DNA of 64,000 nt from the NCBI GenBank assembly GCA_963699805.1, contig CAVOVH010000012.1:62001-126000 (forward strand), in the 5' to 3' direction. The translations under genes and the position numbers were made by a program. The notes beneath the pieces were generated by a model, which saw only the letters and a program-made list of their open reading frames with translations, had not been told where the DNA came from and ran no database searches. The DNA is from JAGTVG01 sp963699805. Its GTDB lineage: Bacteria; Bacteroidota; Bacteroidia; Cytophagales; Cyclobacteriaceae. This document shows positions 56,567-64,000 of this stretch, piece after piece (position 1 is the first letter of the stretch; every line of letters starts with the position of its first letter).

Positions 56567-59500
56567 TTCGCCGGGAAAAATCCAAAGGCAAAAGATCATT
56601 TTGATGCTTTTATTGTTTCTCCTGAGCCCGATCTTCCAGGGGAAAAGCCAGGGAAAGCTTGAGGATATATTTTTAAATCCTCCGGATGCAGCCAAACCGA
56701 GGGGTTATTGGATCTGGGCACACGGCAATTTTGATTATGCCACCATCTCGAACGAACTGAAGGATTTTAAAGAAATGGGGTTGGGAGGGGCGGATATCTT
56801 TGACATGGGGATTACGGATCCGCTTGGCATCATCCCCCCAGGCAATCCCTTTATGGGAGACGAAATGCTGGATGGAATTGTTTTTGCCCTTCAGGAGGCC
56901 AGGAGGCTAGGTCTGTCGATGGGTCTCTCAGTCTCCAATGGCTGGAATGCCGGAGGTGACTGGACTGCTCCCGATGAAAAGATCATGAGGCTTCTGTTCT
57001 GGAAAGATACCTTGCAGGGACCTGCTGAGATCGCTGAAATTGGTTTCCCGGAAATTCCAAGAAAATTCCAAAAACCTTATGGCACTTATGATCTGTTCCC
57101 CCAGATAAATGCAGATGGATTCCCGGAATATTACGAAAATGTTGCCCTGGTGGCTTATCCTGTTTCTTCCAACAACCTGATCCAGGATTTTGAAAATATA
57201 TTATACTTCGATCCTGAAGAAATTAAGGGCAATCAGGTGGATATCAGTTTGCCTGCAGGAAGCTGGGTGCTGGTGAGGGGGGTAGTGACTCCCCTGGGAC
57301 AGAAGATGTGGATGCGAAGCGATCGTTCCAATGGATTCATCATGGATCATTACTCTAAAAAAGCAACCAGGCATCATTTTGAATTTATCCTTGACCGGCT
57401 GGAAGAAAGAATGGGGAACCTTGACAAAAGTGCATTGGAGCGGTTGTACCTGGCCAGCTTTGAAGCAGAAGATTATGTGATCTGGAGTCCCGAACTGCCC
57501 GAAACATTTTATGAACAGCACGGTTACAAAATAGATCCATATATTCCCGTATTGGCTGGTCAAAAAATAGTGGATGATGAAACCACCAATCGCTTTTTGT
57601 ACGATTACCATCTGACCGTGTCGGAAATGTTCGTGAACAACCATTACCGGCAAGCCAGTCAGATCTGCCGGGATCACGGGGTATTGTTGGCTTCTGAATC
57701 GGGCGGTCCCGGACCACCACTTCATTACGTTCCTACTGAAGACCTGAAAGCCCTTGGCTCGGTGGATATCATGCGGGGCGAATTCTGGAATAAGCACAAC
57801 CGTTGGATCACGGAAGATGGACTTAACCTGATGCAGGTGGTAAAGAACATTGCCAGTGCCGCACATATTTACGGTCATAAAGTAGTGGAAATGGAGTCTT
57901 TCACCAGTCAGGGTTATCACTGGCAGGAAAGCCCATTTGAATTGAAGCCATTGGCCGACCGTGCTTTTTGTGAAGGGATGACACGGGTGGTCTATCATAC
58001 CATGCCACATAGCCCTCCCGAAGCTGGGATCCCCGGCTGGAGCTACCAGGCAGGCACTCATATCCATCCCAAGATGACATGGTGGCCTATGTCAAAACCT
58101 TTTCACCAATACCTGGCCCGATGCAGTGCCCTGCTTATGGAAGGACGGTTTGTGGCCGATGCGGCCTATTATTATGGACATGACATCCCGAACTTTGCCA
58201 AACCCAAGCATATCCAGCCTGATCTGGGCCCGGGTTATGATTATGACGATCTCAATACCGAGGTCCTTCTGCGGATTACTGAAGTAAAGGAAGGCAGAAT
58301 ACAGCTTCCCTCCGGAATGGAATATGAGGTCCTGGTGCTGCCTGATGATGAAAGGATGGACCTGGAAGTATTGAAAAAAGTGGAGGAACTGCTGGTAAAA
58401 GGTGCCACCATCATTGGTCCCAAACCATTAACCGTGTATGGACTGAGCAATTATTTGCAAAAAGAGAATGAACTTGAACGGCTGTCTGATCAGATATGGG
58501 GAAGGGGCAGCAGGATGAAAAAACGGGATCGAAATTATGGAATGGGACGGATCATTACTGGAAAAACTCCCCGTGAGATCCTGATAGATAAAGAGATTTA
58601 TCCTGACTTTGAGTACCAGATGGATCCGGCATACGCCAGGCTTGACTATATTCACCGCACTACGGAGAATGAAGAGATCTATTTTATCCGAAATATGGAT
58701 TCAGTATTTATTCACGGAACAATCCATTTAAGGGTAAAGGGACTTCAACCTGAATTTTGGAATCCTGTTTCGGGAACCATGCAAAGGGCCGCCATCTATC
58801 AGGAAAATGAAAGGGGAATTCAGATCCCCCTGCAACTTCCTCCCTATGGATCCATTTTTGTGATACTGAAGGATCATCCGGACAAGATTCCCCATATTGA
58901 AAATGTAAAGTATCATAATCAAATCCTTTTCCCCGCTCAGTCAGGATCGGAAAATATTTTCCAGGGATACTACGATGAGGATAAAGACATCATTTTTACC
59001 ACGGATCAGCCCGGTCAATATTTATTAATCCTGGATCAGGATCATAAAGCATTGATCGCAGTTTCTGAGGATAAAAATACCATAACCCTGGACAGGAACT
59101 GGGATGTCCGTTTTCCCTATGGTTGGGGGGTGAGACCGCTTCAGCAATTTGACAGTCTGATGGACTGGACCACTTCTTCCATTCCGGGGTTAAAAAATTT
59201 CAGTGGTACAGCTACGTACCGGATCTCTTTTGTTTTTGAAGGAGAGACAGGGAGCCCCGAAGAGGTTTATCTGCTGGACCTCGGTCATGTAGGTGAAGTG
59301 GCCCGTGTTTATCTCAATGGAATAGAAGCAGGGATAAGTATTTTCCCTCCTCATGAGCTGGATATTACCGGTCTATTGAAACAAGGTGAAAATCATTTGG
59401 TTGTTGAAGTGGCCAATACGTGGCTCAACCGTCTGATCGGTGACCTGAACTTGCCCCTTGATCAACAGTATACCCGGAGCAATGTGGCCAATGGAAATGA

Positions 59501-59603
59501 TCCGGAACGCCGGCCATGGAGTAACTATCAGTTGCCTCCCTCCGGATTGATGGGACCTGTGACCATTAAAATTAAAAGAACTTATGATATAAAAATGGAA
59601 TGA
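56535..59603 (+). CDS. GH106-like alpha-L-rhamnosidase, secreted
   Basis: About 1022 residues. The most plausible starts are ATG 56535, 56544 or 56547 just inside the symporter 3' end, which lead into a hydrophobic signal (KIILMLLLFLLSPIFQGKS); the frame is open farther upstream but there it overlaps the transporter. The catalytic part opens with PPDAAKPRGYWIWAHGNFD, followed by the GH106 landmarks MGLGGADIFDMG, NGWNAGGDWTAPDEKIMRL and FVNNHYRQASQICRDHG. A C-terminal beta-sandwich (GEVARVYLNGIEAG, HLVVEVANTWLNR) is the usual sugar-binding domain. It should release L-rhamnose from glycans such as pectin side chains. It is co-transcribed with the isomerase and symporter. Confidence 0.88.
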   Translation: MINMMFYLTVNSPGKIQRQKIILMLLLFLLSPIFQGKSQGKLEDIFLNPPDAAKPRGYWIWAHGNFDYATISNELKDFKEMGLGGADIFDMGITDPLGIIPPGNPFMGDEMLDGIVFALQEARRLGLSMGLSVSNGWNAGGDWTAPDEKIMRLLFWKDTLQGPAEIAEIGFPEIPRKFQKPYGTYDLFPQINADGFPEYYENVALVAYPVSSNNLIQDFENILYFDPEEIKGNQVDISLPAGSWVLVRGVVTPLGQKMWMRSDRSNGFIMDHYSKKATRHHFEFILDRLEERMGNLDKSALERLYLASFEAEDYVIWSPELPETFYEQHGYKIDPYIPVLAGQKIVDDETTNRFLYDYHLTVSEMFVNNHYRQASQICRDHGVLLASESGGPGPPLHYVPTEDLKALGSVDIMRGEFWNKHNRWITEDGLNLMQVVKNIASAAHIYGHKVVEMESFTSQGYHWQESPFELKPLADRAFCEGMTRVVYHTMPHSPPEAGIPGWSYQAGTHIHPKMTWWPMSKPFHQYLARCSALLMEGRFVADAAYYYGHDIPNFAKPKHIQPDLGPGYDYDDLNTEVLLRITEVKEGRIQLPSGMEYEVLVLPDDERMDLEVLKKVEELLVKGATIIGPKPLTVYGLSNYLQKENELERLSDQIWGRGSRMKKRDRNYGMGRIITGKTPREILIDKEIYPDFEYQMDPAYARLDYIHRTTENEEIYFIRNMDSVFIHGTIHLRVKGLQPEFWNPVSGTMQRAAIYQENERGIQIPLQLPPYGSIFVILKDHPDKIPHIENVKYHNQILFPAQSGSENIFQGYYDEDKDIIFTTDQPGQYLLILDQDHKALIAVSEDKNTITLDRNWDVRFPYGWGVRPLQQFDSLMDWTTSSIPGLKNFSGTATYRISFVFEGETGSPEEVYLLDLGHVGEVARVYLNGIEAGISIFPPHELDITGLLKQGENHLVVEVANTWLNRLIGDLNLPLDQQYTRSNVANGNDPERRPWSNYQLPPSGLMGPVTIKIKRTYDIKME

Positions 59604-59740
59604 AGGAGTGGCTGATAGCTCATGTATCTTTTTTTAATGATCTTAAAAAATTCCGGTTATTCAATCCTTTTATTCAGGTTTATTGATTAAAATTATTCTA
59701 AATTAAAAGGTATTTTTATTAACCATTTTTTAATGTAATC

Positions 59741-60436
59741 ATGAGATATTCCATCATACTTTTTTTATTACCTGTTGTCTTTCTTCAATTGCAACTGGTT
59801 CATGCCCAGGAAAATTATGTTCCCAAAAATTTGGATGATGCCATTTCCTTGCTGGGTGGCAGAATCCGTACGAACAGTTTTAATTTTGTTTACGATGGTT
59901 CTCCCTATCTGAATGATGAATTCCTCTATGGAGAACTATTCTATAACCACGAATTGAGATTTATAAACATTCCCCTCCGCTACAACATCCTGTATGATGA
60001 GATTGAATATAAAAGACCTGATAAAGAAACGACATACTCCCTTGGGGCAGATACCCTCTTTGATATGGTCTATATACCAGAAGACACCTTCATCGCCGCT
60101 ATGTATGAAAAAGATATGAAAATGGTTCCTGGATTTTTCAAACTGGTCACCAGTGGAAATGCAACGCTCCTTATTAAAATGGAGGTGGAATTCAGGGAAG
60201 CAACCTCTGAAACAACCCACGAGATGGCCATGGATGCCCGATTTATTAATAAACCGGATCAATATTTTGTAAAAAAAACCGGGCAGCCTGCTGAATATGT
60301 AAAAAATGTTAAAAAATTGATCAGTCAACTGGGTAACTATGAAGAAGAACTGGCCAACTATTCCAAGGAAAACAAACTTTCCAGTAAAAAAGAGAAAGAT
60401 TTGCAGCAGCTAATTGATTATTATAATTCGTTTTAA
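59741..60436 (+). CDS. Secreted hypothetical protein
   Basis: 231 residues with a signal peptide (about 1-22, cleavage after VHAQ). The mature part is beta-rich at first (TNSFNFVYDGSPYLNDEFLYGEL, FINIPLRYNILYDEIEY) and ends in a Lys/Glu-rich helix (YEEELANYSKENKLSSKKEKDL). I recognise no family and no catalytic motif. It lies alone between the GH106 operon and the DUF5916 pair, in the same direction. Confidence 0.6.
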   Translation: MRYSIILFLLPVVFLQLQLVHAQENYVPKNLDDAISLLGGRIRTNSFNFVYDGSPYLNDEFLYGELFYNHELRFINIPLRYNILYDEIEYKRPDKETTYSLGADTLFDMVYIPEDTFIAAMYEKDMKMVPGFFKLVTSGNATLLIKMEVEFREATSETTHEMAMDARFINKPDQYFVKKTGQPAEYVKNVKKLISQLGNYEEELANYSKENKLSSKKEKDLQQLIDYYNSF

Positions 60437-60567
60437 ACCAGTCATCCAGTACACCAATCTGCCAGTGACCCATTGAACATGCAAAATAATGATTTGCAAT
60501 TAAGAATAATCGATAACATATCATTTCTATTTATATTTAGATTGATTTTTTAATATGATTTCTTTCA

Positions 60568-62832
60568 GTGAAAAAGGCAGATTGGATATTTATTTTATTA
60601 GCTATTATCCTTCCTTTATCTACGCAGGGTATGGACAATAAAGAAATGCTTAAGATCCAAAAGATTTCAGATAAAATAAATTTTGATGGAATCTGTGATG
60701 ACCCTGTTTATGATCAGCTGGATCCACTGCCACTTAGCATGTACCGCCCGAATCATGGTAGTAAGCCTACAGAAAAATCTGAAATATTCATCACCTTCAA
60801 TGATGAGTATTTCTATTTGAGTGCACGTCTGCATTATGAAAACGGGGCAAAAGTCCGGGCCACCACAAAAAAGAGAGATGGTGCGGATGGGGGCAATGAT
60901 AACTTTGGTATTTTACTGGACACTTTCAATGATAACGAAAATGCGTTATGTTTTGAGACAAATCCCACCGGGCTGAGATCGGATTTTTCGATTGCAAACG
61001 ATGCGGAGGTAACAGAAATGATGAGACCCTTTAACCGGAGTTGGAATACCTTCTGGGACATCAAAACAACTATTCAGGATAATATCTGGCATGTCGAAAT
61101 GCAAATCCCGCTTTCTAGCCTTAGATTTCAGGAGGTAAATGGGCAGGTAATTATGGGCTTGTCAATCTGGAGAATTATTGCGAACAAACAGGAATGGAGT
61201 GTTTTTCCACTCATGTCCAATGAATTTGGGTCGTTTGGGATCTGGAAACCCAGCCAGGCAAAAAAAATTGTGCTGGAAGGCATCACCAGAAAAAATCCCC
61301 TATACATTACCCCATACGCACTGGCAAGCCTGGAACAAACAAGTGAACTCAATGATACCGGACAGGAATATCAGATAAATACTGATCCAAAACTTACCGC
61401 TGGTCTGGATATTAAATATTCACTTACAAGTAATTTAACCATGGATCTCACCTTGAATACGGATTTTGCCCAGGTGGAGGTGGACGACCAGATGGTTAAC
61501 CTGACCAGGTTCTCACTCTTCTTTCCTGAAAAAAGGCAATTTTTTGTTGAGCGGTCCAGCATTTTTACCGTTCAAACCGGCTATTTAGACCAGTTATTTT
61601 ACAGTCGCCGCATCGGATTGTATGAAGGGGAGATCATACCTATCATTGGTGGTGCAAGGCTCGTAGGTCGTGCCGGAAAATGGGATATGGGATTTCTGGA
61701 TATGCAAACCACCTCTTATGAATATTTAGAGGAAGATACCGATTCGCTGATACGGCTTGAATCGACAAATCATGGCGTTTTTAGACTGAGAAGACAAGTA
61801 TTAAATTCACGCAGCTATGCAGGAGGTATGGTAACCAGTAAAATTGATGTTAATGGAAAATATAACATAAATGCTGCCCTGGACTTGATCTATAATCCAT
61901 TTCGCAACGATTATATTACCGCCAACTATGTACATACTTTCGATAGTGAGTTTCCTTACGCTGATAACCTGCTGGATCATGGAAAATTTTATATCAACTG
62001 GCAGAATCGATCCAATGTGGGATTCAGTTACAACTTTTTCACGGCACGGGCCGGTCAGTATTATGATCCTGAAATGGGTTTTGAATTAATGGAGAACTAT
62101 ACACAGGGATTTGGATCATTGAGTTACGGCTGGGTATATAATGAGGAGGAGAAAAAAATGCTGAATCAGCAAATCATGATTTGGGCATGGCTGAATAAGC
62201 GGAACGAAGATTTTACTACCGATATATCCAAAACTGCCATAGGGTATCATTTCGCCACGAAAAATGGTTTTAGAAGCCGTATCGAATTAATGCACAGTTA
62301 CGAGAGGCTGACAGAAGAATTTGAACTTTCAGATGAAGCGAATTTCCCGGTTGGAGAATATAATTTTACAACCCTGGAAGGAGGATTTGGTACCCCTTCC
62401 AACAAACTGGTTGCTATACGTACCGGTTTTACGCTGGGAACATATTATGATGGTGAAATTCTGGCATTAGGTCCTGCTGAAATCACCCTTCGCATCTCAC
62501 CCAGTGTAAACCTGGGTTTGGATTATCAATATAGCCAAATTAATATTGCCCCCAGGGATCAATATTTTAGATCACATCTCGCGAGACTAAAAACAGAATT
62601 CACTTTTACCACCAGACTTTCTCTACTTATGTTTTTTCAATACAGCAGTAGTGATCATTTCGGAGTCAATAATATTCGGTTCCGTTATAATCCCAGGGAA
62701 GGTAATGATCTTTATCTCGTTTATAACGGCAATTATAATACCCATTTGAACAGGGAGTATCCTGCCCTGCCTGCTATTGACCAGAACACTTTTACGGTTA
62801 AATACACTTATACTTTTATCTGGAATAAGTAA
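60568..62832 (+). CDS. DUF5916 protein with CBM9-like N-terminal domain, outer-membrane barrel
   Basis: 754 residues from a GTG start, with a signal peptide (about 1-21). The N-terminal 200 residues are a CBM9-like domain: INFDGICDDPVYDQLDPL, EIFITFNDEYFYLSARLHY and WHVEMQIPLSSLRFQ. From about 240 on, the sequence has the DUF5916 features DFAQVEVDDQMVNLTRFSLFFPEKRQFF, then many amphipathic strands and a terminal NTFTVKYTYTFIWNK barrel end. These proteins are predicted outer-membrane barrels with unknown cargo. A paralogue begins 107 bases downstream, so the locus is a tandem duplication. Confidence 0.9.
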   Translation: MKKADWIFILLAIILPLSTQGMDNKEMLKIQKISDKINFDGICDDPVYDQLDPLPLSMYRPNHGSKPTEKSEIFITFNDEYFYLSARLHYENGAKVRATTKKRDGADGGNDNFGILLDTFNDNENALCFETNPTGLRSDFSIANDAEVTEMMRPFNRSWNTFWDIKTTIQDNIWHVEMQIPLSSLRFQEVNGQVIMGLSIWRIIANKQEWSVFPLMSNEFGSFGIWKPSQAKKIVLEGITRKNPLYITPYALASLEQTSELNDTGQEYQINTDPKLTAGLDIKYSLTSNLTMDLTLNTDFAQVEVDDQMVNLTRFSLFFPEKRQFFVERSSIFTVQTGYLDQLFYSRRIGLYEGEIIPIIGGARLVGRAGKWDMGFLDMQTTSYEYLEEDTDSLIRLESTNHGVFRLRRQVLNSRSYAGGMVTSKIDVNGKYNINAALDLIYNPFRNDYITANYVHTFDSEFPYADNLLDHGKFYINWQNRSNVGFSYNFFTARAGQYYDPEMGFELMENYTQGFGSLSYGWVYNEEEKKMLNQQIMIWAWLNKRNEDFTTDISKTAIGYHFATKNGFRSRIELMHSYERLTEEFELSDEANFPVGEYNFTTLEGGFGTPSNKLVAIRTGFTLGTYYDGEILALGPAEITLRISPSVNLGLDYQYSQINIAPRDQYFRSHLARLKTEFTFTTRLSLLMFFQYSSSDHFGVNNIRFRYNPREGNDLYLVYNGNYNTHLNREYPALPAIDQNTFTVKYTYTFIWNK

Positions 62833-62939
62833 GTTAAGATATGATTTGTAATTTTTAATTTGTAACCACAAATCATGATAAATTAATTACTTACTTTTTC
62901 TCACTAAATTTAGCATCAGGTCTATCATTCAATATTATC

Positions 62940-64000
62940 ATGTGTAAGGCGATCTGGATATTTTTTTTACTATTGTGCTTTGATACAATAGGGGTCTATG
63001 GCAGGGATGAGGAGGATCTTTTAAAAATCGAAAGGGCCTCCGGAGAAATAAATTTTGACGGGATCTGTGATGAAACCGCATACGATCTACTCAAGCCCTT
63101 ACCCGTTGAGATGTACCGGCCGAATCATGGAAGCAAACCCACGGAAAAATCCGAAATTTTTGTCACCTTCGACGACGATTACTTTTACATGGCAGCCCGG
63201 CTTTATTATTCAAATGGAGGGGTTATCCGGGCGACCACCAAAAAAAGGGATGGGGCTGAAGGAGGAAATGACAACTTCGGGATACTTCTGGATACCTTCA
63301 ATGATAACGAAAATGCCCTCTGCTTTGAAACAAATCCTTCCGGATTGCGGTCCGATTTTACCATTGACAATGACGCACAGGTAAACCTGGGTGCACGCCC
63401 TTTCAACCGCAGCTGGAATACTTTCTGGGATGTTAAAATGAAAGTGATCGGGGATGTCTGGCATGTAGAAATGCGCATCCCCTTTTCAAGTCTGCGATTC
63501 CAGGAGGTGGATGGAAAAGTGTACATGGGCATGACGGTTTGGCGGCAGGTCGCCAGCAAACAGGAGTGGAATGTCTACCCCCTGATATCCAATAAACTCG
63601 GTTCATTCAGTGTTTGGAAACCTTCCCAGGCTAAAAAAGTGGTTCTCGAAGGATTACACCGAACCAACCCGGTTTATATCACCCCCTATGTGCTGGCAGG
63701 CCTCGATATGGCCAATGAACTCAACGAGACAAGTTCCGCCTATAAATTGAATAATGAACGAAAATTGAGTGCAGGTCTCGATGTCAAGTATTCCCTGACC
63801 AGCAATCTGACAATGGACCTCACCTTCAATACTGATTTTGCCCAGGTTGAAGCGGATGACCAGGTAGTCAATCTGACTCGTTTTTCCATATTTTTCCCTG
63901 AAAAAAGACAGTTTTTCGTGGAGCGATCCAGCATCTTTACCATCCGTACCGGCTATGAGGATCAGTTATTTTACAGCCGCCGGATCGGTCTATATGAAGG
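62940..64000 (+). CDS. DUF5916/CBM9-like protein, second tandem copy (3' end beyond window)
   Basis: Starting at ATG 62940 the frame stays open to the right edge (353 codons and more). It has a signal peptide (MCKAIWIFFLLCF) and repeats the layout of the preceding gene: INFDGICDETAYDLLKPL, YRPNHGSKPTEKSEIF, KKRDGAEGGNDNFGILLDTF and DFAQVEADDQVVNLTRFSIFFPEK. Identity to the first copy is high in the middle and lower at the signal and in the loops. The two genes clearly arose by duplication. No internal stop or frameshift is seen up to the edge. Confidence 0.9.
   Translation, partial: MCKAIWIFFLLLCFDTIGVYGRDEEDLLKIERASGEINFDGICDETAYDLLKPLPVEMYRPNHGSKPTEKSEIFVTFDDDYFYMAARLYYSNGGVIRATTKKRDGAEGGNDNFGILLDTFNDNENALCFETNPSGLRSDFTIDNDAQVNLGARPFNRSWNTFWDVKMKVIGDVWHVEMRIPFSSLRFQEVDGKVYMGMTVWRQVASKQEWNVYPLISNKLGSFSVWKPSQAKKVVLEGLHRTNPVYITPYVLAGLDMANELNETSSAYKLNNERKLSAGLDVKYSLTSNLTMDLTFNTDFAQVEADDQVVNLTRFSIFFPEKRQFFVERSSIFTIRTGYEDQLFYSRRIGLYE

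Overview
The window reads as a chromosome segment of a member of the Bacteroidota. The reasons are a SusC/SusD outer-membrane uptake pair with its usual lipoprotein partners, many LxxC lipoprotein signals, GH92, GH5 and GH106 glycosidases, tandem DUF5916/CBM9 proteins, A-rich leaders instead of Shine-Dalgarno sites, and several export signals of the form [S/T/N]RRxFLKK. I cannot place it more narrowly. The content is dominated by breakdown of complex carbohydrate and handling of sugar acids, with signalling and redox genes in between. No rRNA, tRNA, CRISPR array, integrase or complete insertion sequence was seen.

Layout. 1-1032: 3' end of an ABC permease cut by the left edge. 1603-2961: PQQ-type beta-propeller. 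3208-6558 (minus): a tightly packed three-gene operon of a NifS-like cysteine desulfurase, a Cys-rich membrane protein that joins an ArsM-C-terminal-like domain to an ArsF-like thioredoxin-fold domain, and a CcdA/ArsG-like permease. This is my best candidate for an undescribed system, plausibly acting on arsenic or sulfur. 6.6-10.6 kb: six copies of a roughly 112-bp palindromic element. In three copies the two arms carry compensating base changes. The elements surround a ceramidase-like gene, a broken GIY-YIG nuclease gene and a lipoprotein of unknown function. 10.8-21.5 kb: carbohydrate block with mannonate dehydratase, GH5, VOC protein, GH92, six-hairpin glycosidase (frameshifted), IlvD/Edd sugar-acid dehydratase (two frameshifts) and Gfo/Idh/MocA oxidoreductase.

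21.7-32.1 kb: DUF4412-like protein, an adenylyl cyclase coupled to a FIST sensor protein, UroD-family protein, amidohydrolase, C-GCAxxG-C-C redox protein and a large Tyr/Gly/His-rich secreted protein. 32.6-39.7 kb: an operon of SusC, SusD, a zinc-metallohydrolase lipoprotein and a DUF4302 protein. 39.9-50.4 kb: PKD lipoprotein, small membrane protein, a three-unit 142-bp tandem repeat, a cyclase-TPR protein, a beta-barrel-like protein, a serine beta-lactamase-fold hydrolase, an export-leader radical SAM protein, a second beta-propeller and an enolase-superfamily enzyme. 50.6-53.2 kb: M14 peptidase split by a frameshift. 53.6-59.6 kb: operon of sugar isomerase, Na+/solute symporter and GH106 rhamnosidase. 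60.6 kb to the right edge: two DUF5916 paralogues in tandem, the second cut by the edge.

How it fits together (inference): glycans rich in mannose, rhamnose and perhaps uronic acid are trimmed at the surface or in the periplasm by the glycosidases. Several sugar-acid enzymes carry export leaders, so part of the catabolism may occur outside the cytoplasm. The products enter through SusCD and the sodium symporter. Four single-base indels in short homopolymers or base runs split three otherwise normal genes. They may be assembly errors, so those genes could be intact in the organism.
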